Shown here: positions 9,806-18,736 of the stretch, piece after piece
Layout: every line of letters starts with the position of its first letter
How positions within the stretch are numbered: the stretch's first letter is position 1
Assembly (NCBI RefSeq): GCF_019351435.1
Contig: NZ_JAHWYN010000005.1
Location: 1-64,000 of the forward strand
Length of the DNA: 64,000 bases
Reading direction: 5' to 3'
Source: Flavobacterium taihuense
Lineage (GTDB): Bacteria > Bacteroidota > Bacteroidia > Flavobacteriales > Flavobacteriaceae
Program-made: the position numbers and the translations under genes
Notes under the pieces: generated by a model
Told to the model about the DNA's origin: nothing
Databases searched by the model: none
The model's input: the letters and a program-made list of their open reading frames with translations, nothing else

Positions 9806-10606
9806 TTATTTTGAAGTACTTGGTAGATTATGGTAAATATAATCACCATGAATACCAGTGAAAACCAATTTTAATTCATCAAAAAAAGCTTTGCTGTCGG
9901 CTTCTTTTGGCCATGCAGCTTTTACTAATTCATCTTGTTTTTGATTGGATTTTTCAATATCGGCAAAAGAGTCATAAAAATAGGCTTCCATAAAATCTCT
10001 GCTGTCCGAACCCCAAGAATGACGGAAAGGATAATAACCTTTTATGAAAGGGTCTTTCAGGGTAATTTTTTCATTGTATTCCTTCATTCCTTTCCCTTTC
10101 CCGGTCATTGACATTTGCGATTTTCGGATGTAAACAATCATAGGTTCTTTTGTCGATGGTTTGAATTCTTTCATGCCTATTGTTTCAATCGAAGCGTAAA
10201 TTTCGTCCGAGTGTAATGGAACATAATAGCTTCTGTGTTTGTCGAAAAAAGCAGTTCTCGCTTTTTCATCCGACCACGCTTTTTTCGCAAGTTCATCAGA
10301 GATAGCTTGTGCTTTTTCAATGTCTTCCCAGGTTTTGTAAACATTTACCAAAATGACTTCTGTGCTATTTCCGGTGTAATAGTGGGTGAGAATTTCCGAG
10401 CCAATTATTAAATCATTTTTGCTAGTTATTTTATCAAAATACTCTTGTTCCGTTGCCTTCCAATCTTTACCGTCAGTGTCTAAATTTCTGTGTAGGGTTG
10501 TCATCGTAATAAATACAGGTTTGGGGGGATCTTGAGCATAAATATTTATGCTTAGGAGGAATGTTAAAATTAACATTCCCAACGAAAAAAAAGGTCTCTT
10601 TCTCAT
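9806..10606 (-). CDS. secreted protein with two related alpha/beta repeats
   Basis: 266 residues, function not recognised. A Sec signal peptide (about 1-24, ending IYAQ) leads to two similar units of about 110 residues. The first has TEVILVNVYKTWEDIEKAQ, then DELAKKAWSDEKARTAFFD and SDEIY. The second has RDFMEAYFYDSFADIEKSN, then DELVKAAWPKEADSKAFFD and GDYIY. The repeated pattern of a strand, a helix and an aromatic tail suggests a duplicated ferredoxin-like (dimeric alpha/beta barrel type) domain acting in the periplasm. Its 3' end is next to the mlaD terminator and it stands alone. Fold and location are inferred from the sequence pattern only. Confidence 0.75.
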   Translation of the reverse strand: MRKRPFFSLGMLILTFLLSINIYAQDPPKPVFITMTTLHRNLDTDGKDWKATEQEYFDKITSKNDLIIGSEILTHYYTGNSTEVILVNVYKTWEDIEKAQAISDELAKKAWSDEKARTAFFDKHRSYYVPLHSDEIYASIETIGMKEFKPSTKEPMIVYIRKSQMSMTGKGKGMKEYNEKITLKDPFIKGYYPFRHSWGSDSRDFMEAYFYDSFADIEKSNQKQDELVKAAWPKEADSKAFFDELKLVFTGIHGDYIYHNLPSTSK

Positions 10607-10720
10607 AATAAAATAAAAATTAAATGATTAATTAACATAAAACACTTATAAATTTAATAAATTGTTAATCAAGTAGTTGTGAATTATTAATTTATTTTTA
10701 AAGAAAAAATTAAGAATTGT

Positions 10721-11956
10721 TTAAACCTCTTTATTTAAAGGCAATTCAGCCACTACAAAGGTACTACCACCAATATAGATGAAATCGTCTTTTGTAGAAT
10801 TATTCTTAGCCTCGATATAAGCTTCTGTTACAGAATTGTATGCATTTCCTATAAGTGAAAAGGACAATGCTTTTTCCTGTAATTGATTCGCGTCTAAACC
10901 TCGCGGAATATTCGGTTTGCAGAAATAATAAATTGCATTTTTGGGAAATAAAGGTAATACTTCATTCAGCTCTTTGTCATTGACAACTCCTAATACAATA
11001 TGTAAGTTATTAAAAGTCTCTTTTTGTATTTGTTTCAAAACAATTTCCAGACCGTTTTTGTTGTGAGCCGTGTCGCAAATTATTTTTGGGTTGTCGCCCA
11101 ATTGTTGCCATCTGCCTAGTAATCCGGTGTTTTTGACTACATGCAGTAAACCTGATTTAAGGGTTTCGATACTCACCTTAAAATCAGTTTGCTCGTTTAA
11201 AATTGTGATGGTTTGGATAACCGTCTTTTTATTATGTGACTGATAATCGCCCAGTAAATCAGAAGGATTCGTTTCGGAAATCAAATCAGAAGCAAAATAG
11301 ATTTTAGATTTGTTGGCAAACGCTTTTGCTAAAAAAACAGGCTGAGTTTCTGGCGTATATTCACCAATGACAACCGGGATTCCAGGTTTGATGATTCCCG
11401 CTTTTTCGGTGGCAATAGATTCGAACGTATTCCCCAAAAACTGTACGTGATCGATACCGATATTAGTAATTACCGATACCATTGGAGTAATAATGTTTGT
11501 CGCATCCAGTCTTCCGCCCAATCCCACTTCGATAATGGCGATATCCACTTTTTCTTTTGCAAAATAATCAAAGGCCAGTCCAACAGACATTTCGAAGAAA
11601 CTCATGTCATTGGCTTCAAAAAAAGATTTATGTTGCTCAATAAATTCGCAAACAAAATGCTCGGAGATTTCAGTGCCATTAATTTTGATACGTTCCCGAA
11701 AGTCTTTTAAGTGAGGAGAAGTATATAAGCCTACTTTGTACCCCGCTTCTTGTAGGATGGAAGCCAGCATGTGTGAAGTAGAGCCTTTACCGTTTGTTCC
11801 TGCAACGTGTATGCATTTTATTTTTTTTTCTGGATTATCAAGATGATCTGCCAGTAGATTAACATTGGTTAAGTCTTTTTTATAAGCCGAAGCCCCTTGC
11901 AATTGATACATTGGAAGTTGACTAAACATCCAGTTTGTGGTTTCTTGATAGTTCAT
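10721..11956 (-). CDS. folC: bifunctional folylpolyglutamate / dihydrofolate synthase
   Basis: 411 residues, a normal FolC length. The Mur-ligase type P-loop HVAGTNGKGSTSHM (about residues 50-63), SPHLKDFRERI, EVGLGGRLDATN and TNIGIDHVQFLG, and the C-terminal DTAHNKNGL are all present. It adds glutamate to tetrahydrofolate, and in bifunctional forms makes dihydrofolate from dihydropteroate. It is divergent from exbB with 128 bases between the starts, a shared promoter region. Confidence 0.96.
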   Translation of the reverse strand: MNYQETTNWMFSQLPMYQLQGASAYKKDLTNVNLLADHLDNPEKKIKCIHVAGTNGKGSTSHMLASILQEAGYKVGLYTSPHLKDFRERIKINGTEISEHFVCEFIEQHKSFFEANDMSFFEMSVGLAFDYFAKEKVDIAIIEVGLGGRLDATNIITPMVSVITNIGIDHVQFLGNTFESIATEKAGIIKPGIPVVIGEYTPETQPVFLAKAFANKSKIYFASDLISETNPSDLLGDYQSHNKKTVIQTITILNEQTDFKVSIETLKSGLLHVVKNTGLLGRWQQLGDNPKIICDTAHNKNGLEIVLKQIQKETFNNLHIVLGVVNDKELNEVLPLFPKNAIYYFCKPNIPRGLDANQLQEKALSFSLIGNAYNSVTEAYIEAKNNSTKDDFIYIGGSTFVVAELPLNKEV

Positions 11957-12084
11957 TATTTTTTGATAAAATAGTTGTAAATTGAAATATTTTTCGCTTT
12001 TTTTAGTTTAATATTACAGTTGAATTTTTTAATGCAAAATTGAAATATTTTTTAGAATTAATGATTATAAACCCAGAATAATAT

Positions 12085-12780
12085 ATGTTTAGTTTCATAC
12101 AATTACAAGCTGATACTCTTGCCACGGCTGCCTCCAATGTTGTTATTGAAAAAATAGCACCAAATACCGAAATCTCTGTTTTAGGATTCATTCTAAAAGG
12201 AGGGTTTTTTTTAATTCCCATCGCAATTTTATTATTTTACACTTTTTATGTAATCATAGAACGGTATTTGTTCATCAATAAAGTATCCAAAGTTGACCCA
12301 CTTTTGATGCGTGACGTACGCGATCATCTGACGGCAGGCAATTTCGATTTGGCGCGTTCTATTACCGAAAGAACCAATACAGCTTCTGGAAATGTAATCA
12401 AAGAAGGAATTTTATTGATTGGCCGTCCCATTGCCGAAATAGAATCGAATATGGATCGTGCTGCCGATATCGAGATTGCCCAAATGGAGCAACACTTGGG
12501 GCAACTCGGATTGATTGCGGGTATCGCGCCCACATTAGGTTTTATCGGTACGATTTCTGGGGTAATCAAGATTTTCTATAGCATCTCTGTAACCGAAAAC
12601 ATCAGTATTGGTAATATTTCAGGAGGTTTGTACGAAAAAATGATCAGCAGTGGTTCTGGTCTTATTGTTGGGATTATTGCCTACAGTGCCTATCACTTGC
12701 TGAACGGGAAGATTGATAATTATGCGCTAAAAGTGCAAAAGCAAATATTGGAATTCGTAAATATTATTCAAAAAGCATAA
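12085..12780 (+). CDS. exbB: MotA/TolQ/ExbB proton channel protein
   Basis: 231 residues with three membrane helices. The first is at about 41-61 (GFFLIPIAILLFYTFYVII), and the last two enclose LGLIAGIAPTLGFIGTISGVIKIF, the family signature. ExbB and ExbD form the inner-membrane, proton-driven motor that energises TonB. The exbD gene follows 3 bases after its stop. The expected third gene, tonB, is not here; a tonB lies at 58033-58938. A TolQ role cannot be excluded from the sequence alone. Confidence 0.92.
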   Translation: MFSFIQLQADTLATAASNVVIEKIAPNTEISVLGFILKGGFFLIPIAILLFYTFYVIIERYLFINKVSKVDPLLMRDVRDHLTAGNFDLARSITERTNTASGNVIKEGILLIGRPIAEIESNMDRAADIEIAQMEQHLGQLGLIAGIAPTLGFIGTISGVIKIFYSISVTENISIGNISGGLYEKMISSGSGLIVGIIAYSAYHLLNGKIDNYALKVQKQILEFVNIIQKA

Positions 12781-12783
12781 GTC

Positions 12784-13179
12784 ATGTCTATCAAAAGAAA
12801 AAGAAGATTTCACGCCGAAGTAGCTACTTCCTCTTTGAGTGATATTATGTTTTTTTTGTTGCTTTTTTTTCTGATAATATCCACTTTGGCCAATCCGAAT
12901 GTGATTAAAATGACGTTGCCAAAGTCAAAAACAAATGAAAAAACGAACAAACAATACATTAGTTTATCGGTTACCGAAGACAAGAAATTCTATATCGACA
13001 AGCAACCCGTTGCTTTCGAAGAGTTAGAAACCACTTTAATGTCTAAAATGAATACCCAAAAAGATCAAACGGTAATTGTTCGAATTCCGTTCAATTTGCA
13101 AGTGCAGGATTTGGTCGATGTATTGCAAATAGGAGTCAAGAACAACTTAAAATTTGTCATCGCCACGAGTCCGAAGTAA
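12784..13179 (+). CDS. exbD: ExbD/TolR biopolymer transport protein
   Basis: 131 residues. A basic N-terminus and one membrane helix, with the essential Asp in TSSLSDIMFFLLLFFLIIST (about residues 16-35), precede a small periplasmic domain. It is the partner of ExbB upstream (3-base gap) in the proton-driven motor. It is the last gene before a convergent repeat element and the M1 peptidase. Confidence 0.93.
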   Translation: MSIKRKRRFHAEVATSSLSDIMFFLLLFFLIISTLANPNVIKMTLPKSKTNEKTNKQYISLSVTEDKKFYIDKQPVAFEELETTLMSKMNTQKDQTVIVRIPFNLQVQDLVDVLQIGVKNNLKFVIATSPK

Positions 13180-13207
13180 AATTCAAAATTTCGTTTTCAA
13201 AATAAGT

Positions 13208-13325
13208 TGGGCGTGACCGCAATATAAAATGGGGCTACTTTAGATTGCGTCTAGAGTGGCCCCATTTTATATTGCGGTCGGGCTATCCGCGCTACTTCGG
13301 TAGCTAGCTGCTATCCCTCACGCGT
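13208..13325. repeat. G+C-rich palindromic repeat (REP/MITE-like)
   Basis: A 21-bp perfect inverted repeat (13215-13235 with 13259-13279) plus a mostly paired inner part forms a long hairpin. It is followed by CGGGCTATCCGCGCTAC and a second small TTCG hairpin (GCTAC/GTAGC, 13291-13304) ending near CTCACGCG. The segment is clearly richer in G+C than its surroundings. It sits between the convergent exbD and M1 peptidase genes. From memory, similar GGGCGTG-stem-CGGGCTATCCGC units recur in Flavobacterium genomes, so I call it an interspersed repeat. It has no T-run, so it is not a typical terminator. Copy number needs a genome search. Confidence 0.7.
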
Positions 13326-13365
13326 ATAGCATAAATACGAGATCTTTAGTTATCCTAAGCCATTT

Positions 13366-15213
13366 TTATTTTAATAATCCTTCAATACTTTGAACAGTAG
13401 TTAAATGATATCCTGATTTAGCTTTTTCAAAAATCTGTTTTGCCCAAGCTTTTCCTTCGGGTGTTTTTACCATTTCTTTGTAAAGTGTCTGCAAAGAGCC
13501 CGTTCTGCTGGTCGAAATCATAAATTGCTCTATTGTAGGATAGGCTATAGTATAATGATGACGAATTGCAGGAACAAACCATTGACGTTTGATGACGAAG
13601 TTGCCGCCTTTTGTAAAGTTAAATTCGGTATCAATTTCGGCCATTTCTTTTGGTGTAATATCTTCAGGAAGATAATCTATGAAATGTTGTTTTTCGTTGG
13701 TCGACTTTATTTTTAGAGCCAAACCTTTAACACCTGTTTTCCTCCAATTTTTCTGAATATTGTCTATTGCATTAAAATCTTCAGAAAAAACCTTTGTTAT
13801 ATTTGATGGTAAGCCAGGTTTGTATATCCACTCTTCTACTTTTATTTTATTGGCAAGAGATTTGTCTTTTTTTATAAGATTATCATTTAAATAGCGCACA
13901 AAATCTTCCGTAGTTATAGATTGAAAAGAATGTGCATCGAAATAGTTCTTGATAAAAACATCGAATTTTTCACGTCCAACCGCTTGTTCAATTACTTTTA
14001 GAAAATCATATCCTTTTTCATAAGGAATGTCGCTTAAGCCATCATCTGCATTTCTTCCTGTAGTATTTATTTTAAGTCGAGTATCTGGGTTTGTGTTCCC
14101 AAATTCAACGATGTTATCAAGCAATACTTTACGGCTTAAAGCGTCCTGCATTTTTGCTTCTTTGACCCCAAATATTGCTTCGCCAATGCGATGTTCTACA
14201 TAAGTGGTAAAACCTTCATTCAGCCAGATATCGTCCCAAGTAGCATTGGTAACAAGGTTACCGCTCCAACTGTGACCTAATTCATGTGCTAATAAACTAG
14301 TCAAAGAACGATCTCCAGCGATCACTCCAGGAGTTAGAAACGTTAAGTTTGGATTTTCCATTCCTCCGTAAGGGAAGCTTGGTGGAAGGACAAGTACATC
14401 ATACCTGCCCCAGCGATAGGGACCGTATAGTTTTTCTGCAGCACTAACCATTTTACCTAAGTAGGCAAACTCCCAAGCCGCTTTGTTAAGTAATGAAGGT
14501 TCAGCATAAACGCCTGTTCGATCATCAATAGCTTTAAACTCAATATCTCCAACGGCTATTGCCATTAAATAGGAAGGAATCGCTTTATCTTGTTTGAAAG
14601 TATAGATTCCCGTATCGTTTTTTTGTTGTGGATTAACGGCACTCATTACTGCCATTAAATCTTTTGGAACGGTTATTTTTGCATTATACGTAAATCGAAT
14701 GCCAGGAGAATCCTGACAAGGGATCCAAGTACGTGACCAGATGCTTTCACCTTGAGAGAAAAGGAATGGTTTCTTTTTATCTGCAGTTTGTTGAGGATTT
14801 AGCCATTGCAATGCAACAGCGTCTTTAGTTGTATTATAGTAAATATTGACTTTAGTCGTATTTGGTTCAATTGTGATATGAAGTGGCCTTCCGTGGAATT
14901 CAACTTCCTCCCCGAGTTCAAACTTTGTTTCTTTTTCTTCATCACCAAGAGTCACTTTAGTAATGTTCAACTTGTTTTCGTCAAATAGTATTTCGTTGCC
15001 TTTGCTTTTATTGTCAATTTGCCAAGAGGCTTTTCCAGAAATGGATTGAGATTTGAAGTCAATTTTAATATCAAGATCCAAATGCTTTACAACCGTATGA
15101 TTGGGTTTTGAGAAAGAATGTTCGTCTTTGACGATTGTTGTTTTTTCGAAATTATCTTTTTTCTGACAAGCTAAAATGGTGAAAAAGATAGTAACTAGGA
15201 ATGTTTTTTTCAT
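13366..15213 (-). CDS. M1-family metallo-aminopeptidase, lipoprotein
   Basis: 615 residues from the ATG at 15213. The frame opens 20 codons earlier, but only the inner start gives a lipoprotein signal (MKKTFLVTIFFTILAC, Cys16). The zinc site HELGH (residues 310-314) with E333 in NEGF fits the HExxH-x18-E pattern, and GGMEN before it is the substrate-binding loop. The N-terminal beta domain and the C-terminal leukotriene A4 hydrolase-like domain are both present, so the length fits the LTA4H-type M1 group. It would remove N-terminal residues from peptides, anchored in the outer or inner membrane facing the periplasm or outside. It is a single gene, convergent with exbD and downstream of the PDH operon terminator. 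Confidence 0.92.
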   Translation of the reverse strand: MKKTFLVTIFFTILACQKKDNFEKTTIVKDEHSFSKPNHTVVKHLDLDIKIDFKSQSISGKASWQIDNKSKGNEILFDENKLNITKVTLGDEEKETKFELGEEVEFHGRPLHITIEPNTTKVNIYYNTTKDAVALQWLNPQQTADKKKPFLFSQGESIWSRTWIPCQDSPGIRFTYNAKITVPKDLMAVMSAVNPQQKNDTGIYTFKQDKAIPSYLMAIAVGDIEFKAIDDRTGVYAEPSLLNKAAWEFAYLGKMVSAAEKLYGPYRWGRYDVLVLPPSFPYGGMENPNLTFLTPGVIAGDRSLTSLLAHELGHSWSGNLVTNATWDDIWLNEGFTTYVEHRIGEAIFGVKEAKMQDALSRKVLLDNIVEFGNTNPDTRLKINTTGRNADDGLSDIPYEKGYDFLKVIEQAVGREKFDVFIKNYFDAHSFQSITTEDFVRYLNDNLIKKDKSLANKIKVEEWIYKPGLPSNITKVFSEDFNAIDNIQKNWRKTGVKGLALKIKSTNEKQHFIDYLPEDITPKEMAEIDTEFNFTKGGNFVIKRQWFVPAIRHHYTIAYPTIEQFMISTSRTGSLQTLYKEMVKTPEGKAWAKQIFEKAKSGYHLTTVQSIEGLLK

Positions 15214-15250
15214 TTTATGGAGGACTATTTTATAACTGTAAATAAAATAA

Positions 15251-15284
15251 AAAAATCCCGTTTGACGAATCAAAACGGGATTTA
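15251..15284 (-). terminator. terminator of the pdhA-pdhC operon
   Basis: AAATCCCGTTT (15254-15264) pairs with AAACGGGATTT (15274-15284). On the minus strand the stem is followed by a T-rich stretch. It lies just after the stop of the E2 gene. Confidence 0.85.
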
Positions 15285-15303
15285 AATTATAAAAATAAAT
15301 CTA

Positions 15304-16932
15304 TTACGCCAGCATTGTAACTGGGTTTTCGATGTATTGTTTTAATGTTTGTAAAAATTGAGCTCCCGTCGCACCGTCAATTGTTCTGTGGTCACAAGCC
15401 AATGATAACATCATAGTGTTTCCAACTACAATCTGACCGTTTTTAACTACTGGTTTCTCAACAATTGCTCCAACTGATAAAATAGCTGAGTTTGGTTGAT
15501 TGATGATTGAGTTGAATTCAGTAATACCAAACATACCCAGATTTGAAACAGTGAAAGTGCTTCCTTCCATTTCAGTAGGTAATAATTTTTTGTTTTTGGC
15601 TCTACCGGCAAGATCTCTAACGCTTGTGCCAATTTGAGATAAACTCATTGCGTCTGTAAATCTTAGGACAGGAACAACTAATCCGTCTTCAACAGCTACA
15701 GCTACCCCAACATTTACATGGTGATTGATGATGATGGCATCTTCTTTCCATTGTGAGTTGATTTTTGGATGTTTTTTCAATGCTAATGCACAAGCTTTAA
15801 TTACCATGTCGTTGAAAGATACTTTTGTATCTGGAACGTTATTGATGATTGCTCTAGATTGCATTGCCTCGTCCATTGTTACTTCGATTACTAGGTTGTA
15901 ATGAGGTGCGGTGAACAATGATTCAGCCAAACGTTTCGCAATGATTTTACGCATTTGCGAATTTTTGATTTCTTCGGTGAAAATTTCTCCAGCAGGTACG
16001 AATACTTTTGGAGCTTCTGTTTTAGCAGATTCAGGAGCTTTTGATGCTGTTGCACTTGGAGCAGTAGCAGGAGTGAAGTTTTCGATGTCGCTTTTTACGA
16101 TACGACCATTTTCTCCTGATCCTTTCACTTGTGCTAATTGAATTCCTTTGTCATTTGCTATTTTTTTAGCTAATGGTGATGCCAAGATTCTTTTTCCGTC
16201 ACTGACTGTTTCAATTACTTCAGCAGATTCTGATGTTGTAGCTTTAACTTCTTCTTTTGCTGCAGTTGCTGCTGGTGCAGTTCCACCTATTTTATAGTTT
16301 TCAGCGATTCCCGTAATGTCTGTTCCTGCAGGCCCTATGATTGCCAAAAGGCTATCCACTGGAGCTGTATTTCCTTCTTGAATTCCAATGAACAACAAAG
16401 TTCCTTCATTGAAAGATTCGAATTCCATTGTAGCTTTATCGGTTTCGATTTCAGCAAGAATATCTCCTTCCACAATCTTGTCCCCCACTTTTTTCAACCA
16501 AGTAGCTACTGTTCCTTCGGTCATAGTATCGCTCAAACGAGGCATTGTTACTACGATCACTCCTTTTGGTAAAGCTGCTGCTACTGGAGCTGTCGTAACA
16601 GCTTCAGTTGTTTTTGCTTCAGCTACTGTAGGAGCTGATTCTGCTGCAACGGGTGCTGCAGAACCTCCAGCGATTAAAGCTGATACATCTTCACCTTCGT
16701 TTCCGATAATTGCCAATAAAGAATCTACTGGTGCAGTTTCTCCTTCTGGGATTCCAATATATAAAAGTGTTCCTTCATTGAAGGATTCAAATTCCATAGT
16801 TGCTTTGTCGGTTTCAATTTCAGCAAGGATATCACCTTCGCTTATTTTGTCTCCTACTTTTTTAAGCCAAGCTGCTACCGTTCCTTCTGTCATAGTATCG
16901 CTCAAGCGAGGCATTGTTACAATTGTTGCCAT
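15304..16932 (-). CDS. pdhC: pyruvate dehydrogenase E2, dihydrolipoamide acetyltransferase
   Basis: 542 residues. Two lipoyl domains, each with ETDKATMEF (lipoylated Lys43 and Lys166), are joined by Ala/Pro/Thr-rich linkers. A peripheral subunit-binding domain follows (about 245-285, ILASPLAKKIANDKGI and GSGENGRIVKSDIE), then the catalytic core with DHRTIDGA (His515). It transfers the acetyl group from E1 to CoA and forms the core of the pyruvate dehydrogenase complex. It follows pdhA by 6 bases in the same operon. E1-beta and E3 are not in the window. The two lipoyl units are nearly identical in sequence, which suggests an internal duplication. Confidence 0.96.
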   Translation of the reverse strand: MATIVTMPRLSDTMTEGTVAAWLKKVGDKISEGDILAEIETDKATMEFESFNEGTLLYIGIPEGETAPVDSLLAIIGNEGEDVSALIAGGSAAPVAAESAPTVAEAKTTEAVTTAPVAAALPKGVIVVTMPRLSDTMTEGTVATWLKKVGDKIVEGDILAEIETDKATMEFESFNEGTLLFIGIQEGNTAPVDSLLAIIGPAGTDITGIAENYKIGGTAPAATAAKEEVKATTSESAEVIETVSDGKRILASPLAKKIANDKGIQLAQVKGSGENGRIVKSDIENFTPATAPSATASKAPESAKTEAPKVFVPAGEIFTEEIKNSQMRKIIAKRLAESLFTAPHYNLVIEVTMDEAMQSRAIINNVPDTKVSFNDMVIKACALALKKHPKINSQWKEDAIIINHHVNVGVAVAVEDGLVVPVLRFTDAMSLSQIGTSVRDLAGRAKNKKLLPTEMEGSTFTVSNLGMFGITEFNSIINQPNSAILSVGAIVEKPVVKNGQIVVGNTMMLSLACDHRTIDGATGAQFLQTLKQYIENPVTMLA

Positions 16933-16938
16933 ATTGAT

Positions 16939-17937
16939 TTATAATTTATGAGGTGTGAATGGATAGTTTTCTTGGTCGTACACTACGTCGTATAATTGTT
17001 GAATTTCAGGATATGGAGATTCTTCAGCAAATTGAACACATTCTTCAACTCTATCTTTTACTCTTTGATCAATTACTTCGATTTCGTCTTCTGTAGCGTA
17101 TTTTTGATCTAAAATCACATCCAAAACTTGGGTGATTGGATCTATTTTTTTGTATTCTTCAACCTCCTCTTTAGAACGGTACAATTGTGCATCAGACATA
17201 GAGTGTCCTCTGTAACGGTAGGTTTTCATTTCAAGGAATGTTGGTCCGTCACCACGTCTTGCTCTGTCTATTGCTTCGGTCATTGCTTCGGCAACTTTTA
17301 CAGGATTCATTCCGTCAACTGGGCCACAAGGCATTTCATATCCTAAACCTAATTTCCAAATATCAGTATGATTTGCAGTTCTTTCAACTGAAGTTCCCAT
17401 GGCATATCCGTTGTTTTCAACAATAAAAACAACAGGTAGTTTCCACAACATAGCCATATTGAAAGCTTCGTGCAATGAACCTTGACGGGCTGCACCATCA
17501 CCAAAATAGGTCATAGTAACTCCGCCTGTCCCATTGTATTTGTCTCCAAAAGCTAAACCAGCTCCCAATGGAATTTGGCCACCTACAATTCCGTGTCCAC
17601 CATAAAAACGATGTTCTTTGGAAAAAATATGCATTGACCCACCCATTCCTTTTGAAGTTCCAGTTGCTTTCCCTAAAAGTTCTGCCATTACGCGCCTTGG
17701 ATCTACACCCATACCAATTGGTTGAACGTGATTTCTATAGGCAGTAATCATTTTGTCTTTTGTCAAATCCATTGCATGTAAAGCTCCTGCTAATACCGCT
17801 TCTTGACCATTATATAAGTGTAGAAAGCCTCTGACTTTTTGTTGAATGTATAATGCCGCAAGTTTGTCTTCAAACTTTCTCCAAAGTAACATGTCTTCAT
17901 ACCACTTTAAATAAACTTCTTTTGTAACTTCTTTCAT
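16939..17937 (-). CDS. pdhA: pyruvate dehydrogenase E1 component, alpha subunit
   Basis: 332 residues. The thiamine-diphosphate motif runs from GDGAARQGSLHEAFNMA to ENNGYAMGTS, and the phosphorylation-loop region YRYRGHSMSDA is present. It decarboxylates pyruvate together with the beta subunit, which must be encoded elsewhere. It is the first gene of the operon with pdhC. The 160 bases upstream hold a small G+C-rich hairpin and a TATTTTTG box on the minus strand (18049-18042). Confidence 0.96.
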   Translation of the reverse strand: MKEVTKEVYLKWYEDMLLWRKFEDKLAALYIQQKVRGFLHLYNGQEAVLAGALHAMDLTKDKMITAYRNHVQPIGMGVDPRRVMAELLGKATGTSKGMGGSMHIFSKEHRFYGGHGIVGGQIPLGAGLAFGDKYNGTGGVTMTYFGDGAARQGSLHEAFNMAMLWKLPVVFIVENNGYAMGTSVERTANHTDIWKLGLGYEMPCGPVDGMNPVKVAEAMTEAIDRARRGDGPTFLEMKTYRYRGHSMSDAQLYRSKEEVEEYKKIDPITQVLDVILDQKYATEDEIEVIDQRVKDRVEECVQFAEESPYPEIQQLYDVVYDQENYPFTPHKL

Positions 17938-18017
17938 CTGAAATAATTCTTTTGCTTAAGTGTTATTGTATTATCAATTATGACCTAGTAACGCAAAATA
18001 GTTTCCTCACCACAAAT

Positions 18018-18043
18018 TTGCGCCCCGAAGGGGTCGGGTTGCA
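18018..18043. repeat. short G+C-rich hairpin, possible relic of the 13.2 kb repeat
   Basis: CCCC-GAA-GGGG (18023-18033) followed by TCGGGTTGC sits in an otherwise AT-rich spacer upstream of pdhA. The GCGCCCC...GGGGTCGGG arrangement resembles the conserved flanks of the palindromic repeat at 13208-13325. It would also lie in the 5' leader of the PDH transcript, so a regulatory role is an alternative reading. Confidence 0.35.
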
Positions 18044-18099
18044 AAAATAAGACATTCCTACTAAGAACTAAAATTTAAAAGCTAATTTTTAGTTTTTTT

Positions 18100-18582
18100 T
18101 TAAAGTAAACTTTTGTCAAACATAAAAGGGAGGAGATTTTTTAGGGATGCTGATTTGTGAATTGCACCTGTTTCGCCCATAAAATAGATTTCTATGGGGG
18201 TTTTTTGTCGAATCTCATATTCAGCGATGGATTGTCTGCAAGATCCACATGGTGGAATAGGGGTGACCGTTTTATTGCTCTCTGATGCGGCGGTGATTGC
18301 TATTTTTAAAATGGTTGCTTCTGGATAAACAGCGCCCGCATGAAATATGGCAACCCTTTCTGCACAAAGACCCGAAGGATACGCTGCGTTTTCTTGATTG
18401 GATCCAATAACAATTTCACCATTGTCTAGAAGAATAGCTGCTCCTACTCTGAATTTCGAATATGGGGCATAGGCATTTTTTCTAACTTCAATAGCTTTTC
18501 CCATTAAATACTGAATATCAGAAGGTAGTTCTTGGATTTTTTCAAAAACATTTATTTGTGAAGTGATTGTTATGTCTTGCAT
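18100..18582 (-). CDS. cdd: cytidine deaminase
   Basis: 160 residues. The homotetrameric-type zinc site is visible: GLCAERVAIF with one Cys and the catalytic Glu, and PCGSCRQ with the other two Cys. YAPYSKFRVGAA is the substrate-binding start. It deaminates cytidine and deoxycytidine in pyrimidine salvage. It stands alone between pdhA and porV, on the same strand as both. Confidence 0.95.
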   Translation of the reverse strand: MQDITITSQINVFEKIQELPSDIQYLMGKAIEVRKNAYAPYSKFRVGAAILLDNGEIVIGSNQENAAYPSGLCAERVAIFHAGAVYPEATILKIAITAASESNKTVTPIPPCGSCRQSIAEYEIRQKTPIEIYFMGETGAIHKSASLKNLLPFMFDKSLL

Positions 18583-18675
18583 AAGTGACTGCTTTTTTAA
18601 AATATTTTTTGTAGTTATTTTGATCTATTTTGTTTTTATAGACTGATTTTTTTGATTAGGTAATTTGTTAAAAAG

Positions 18676-18716
18676 AAAAAAATCCAATTTCAAAATAATG
18701 AAGTTTGGATTTTTGT
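18676..18716 (-). terminator. terminator after porV
   Basis: AAAAATCCAA (18678-18687) pairs with TTGGATTTTT (18705-18714). On the minus strand it follows the stop of porV by about 20 bases and ends in a T-run, so it closes the porU-porV transcript. Confidence 0.8.
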
Positions 18717-18736
18717 TTTGTAAGAATCAGGAAAAA

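Noticed and set aside
13208..13325. Long hairpin read as a terminator between exbD and the M1 peptidase
   Set aside because: There is no T-run on either side, and conserved-looking flanks extend past the stem, so a repeat element fits better.
16388..16951. 187-codon open frame on the plus strand opposite the E2 gene
   Set aside because: Its two similar blocks only mirror the two near-identical lipoyl domains of the minus-strand gene.
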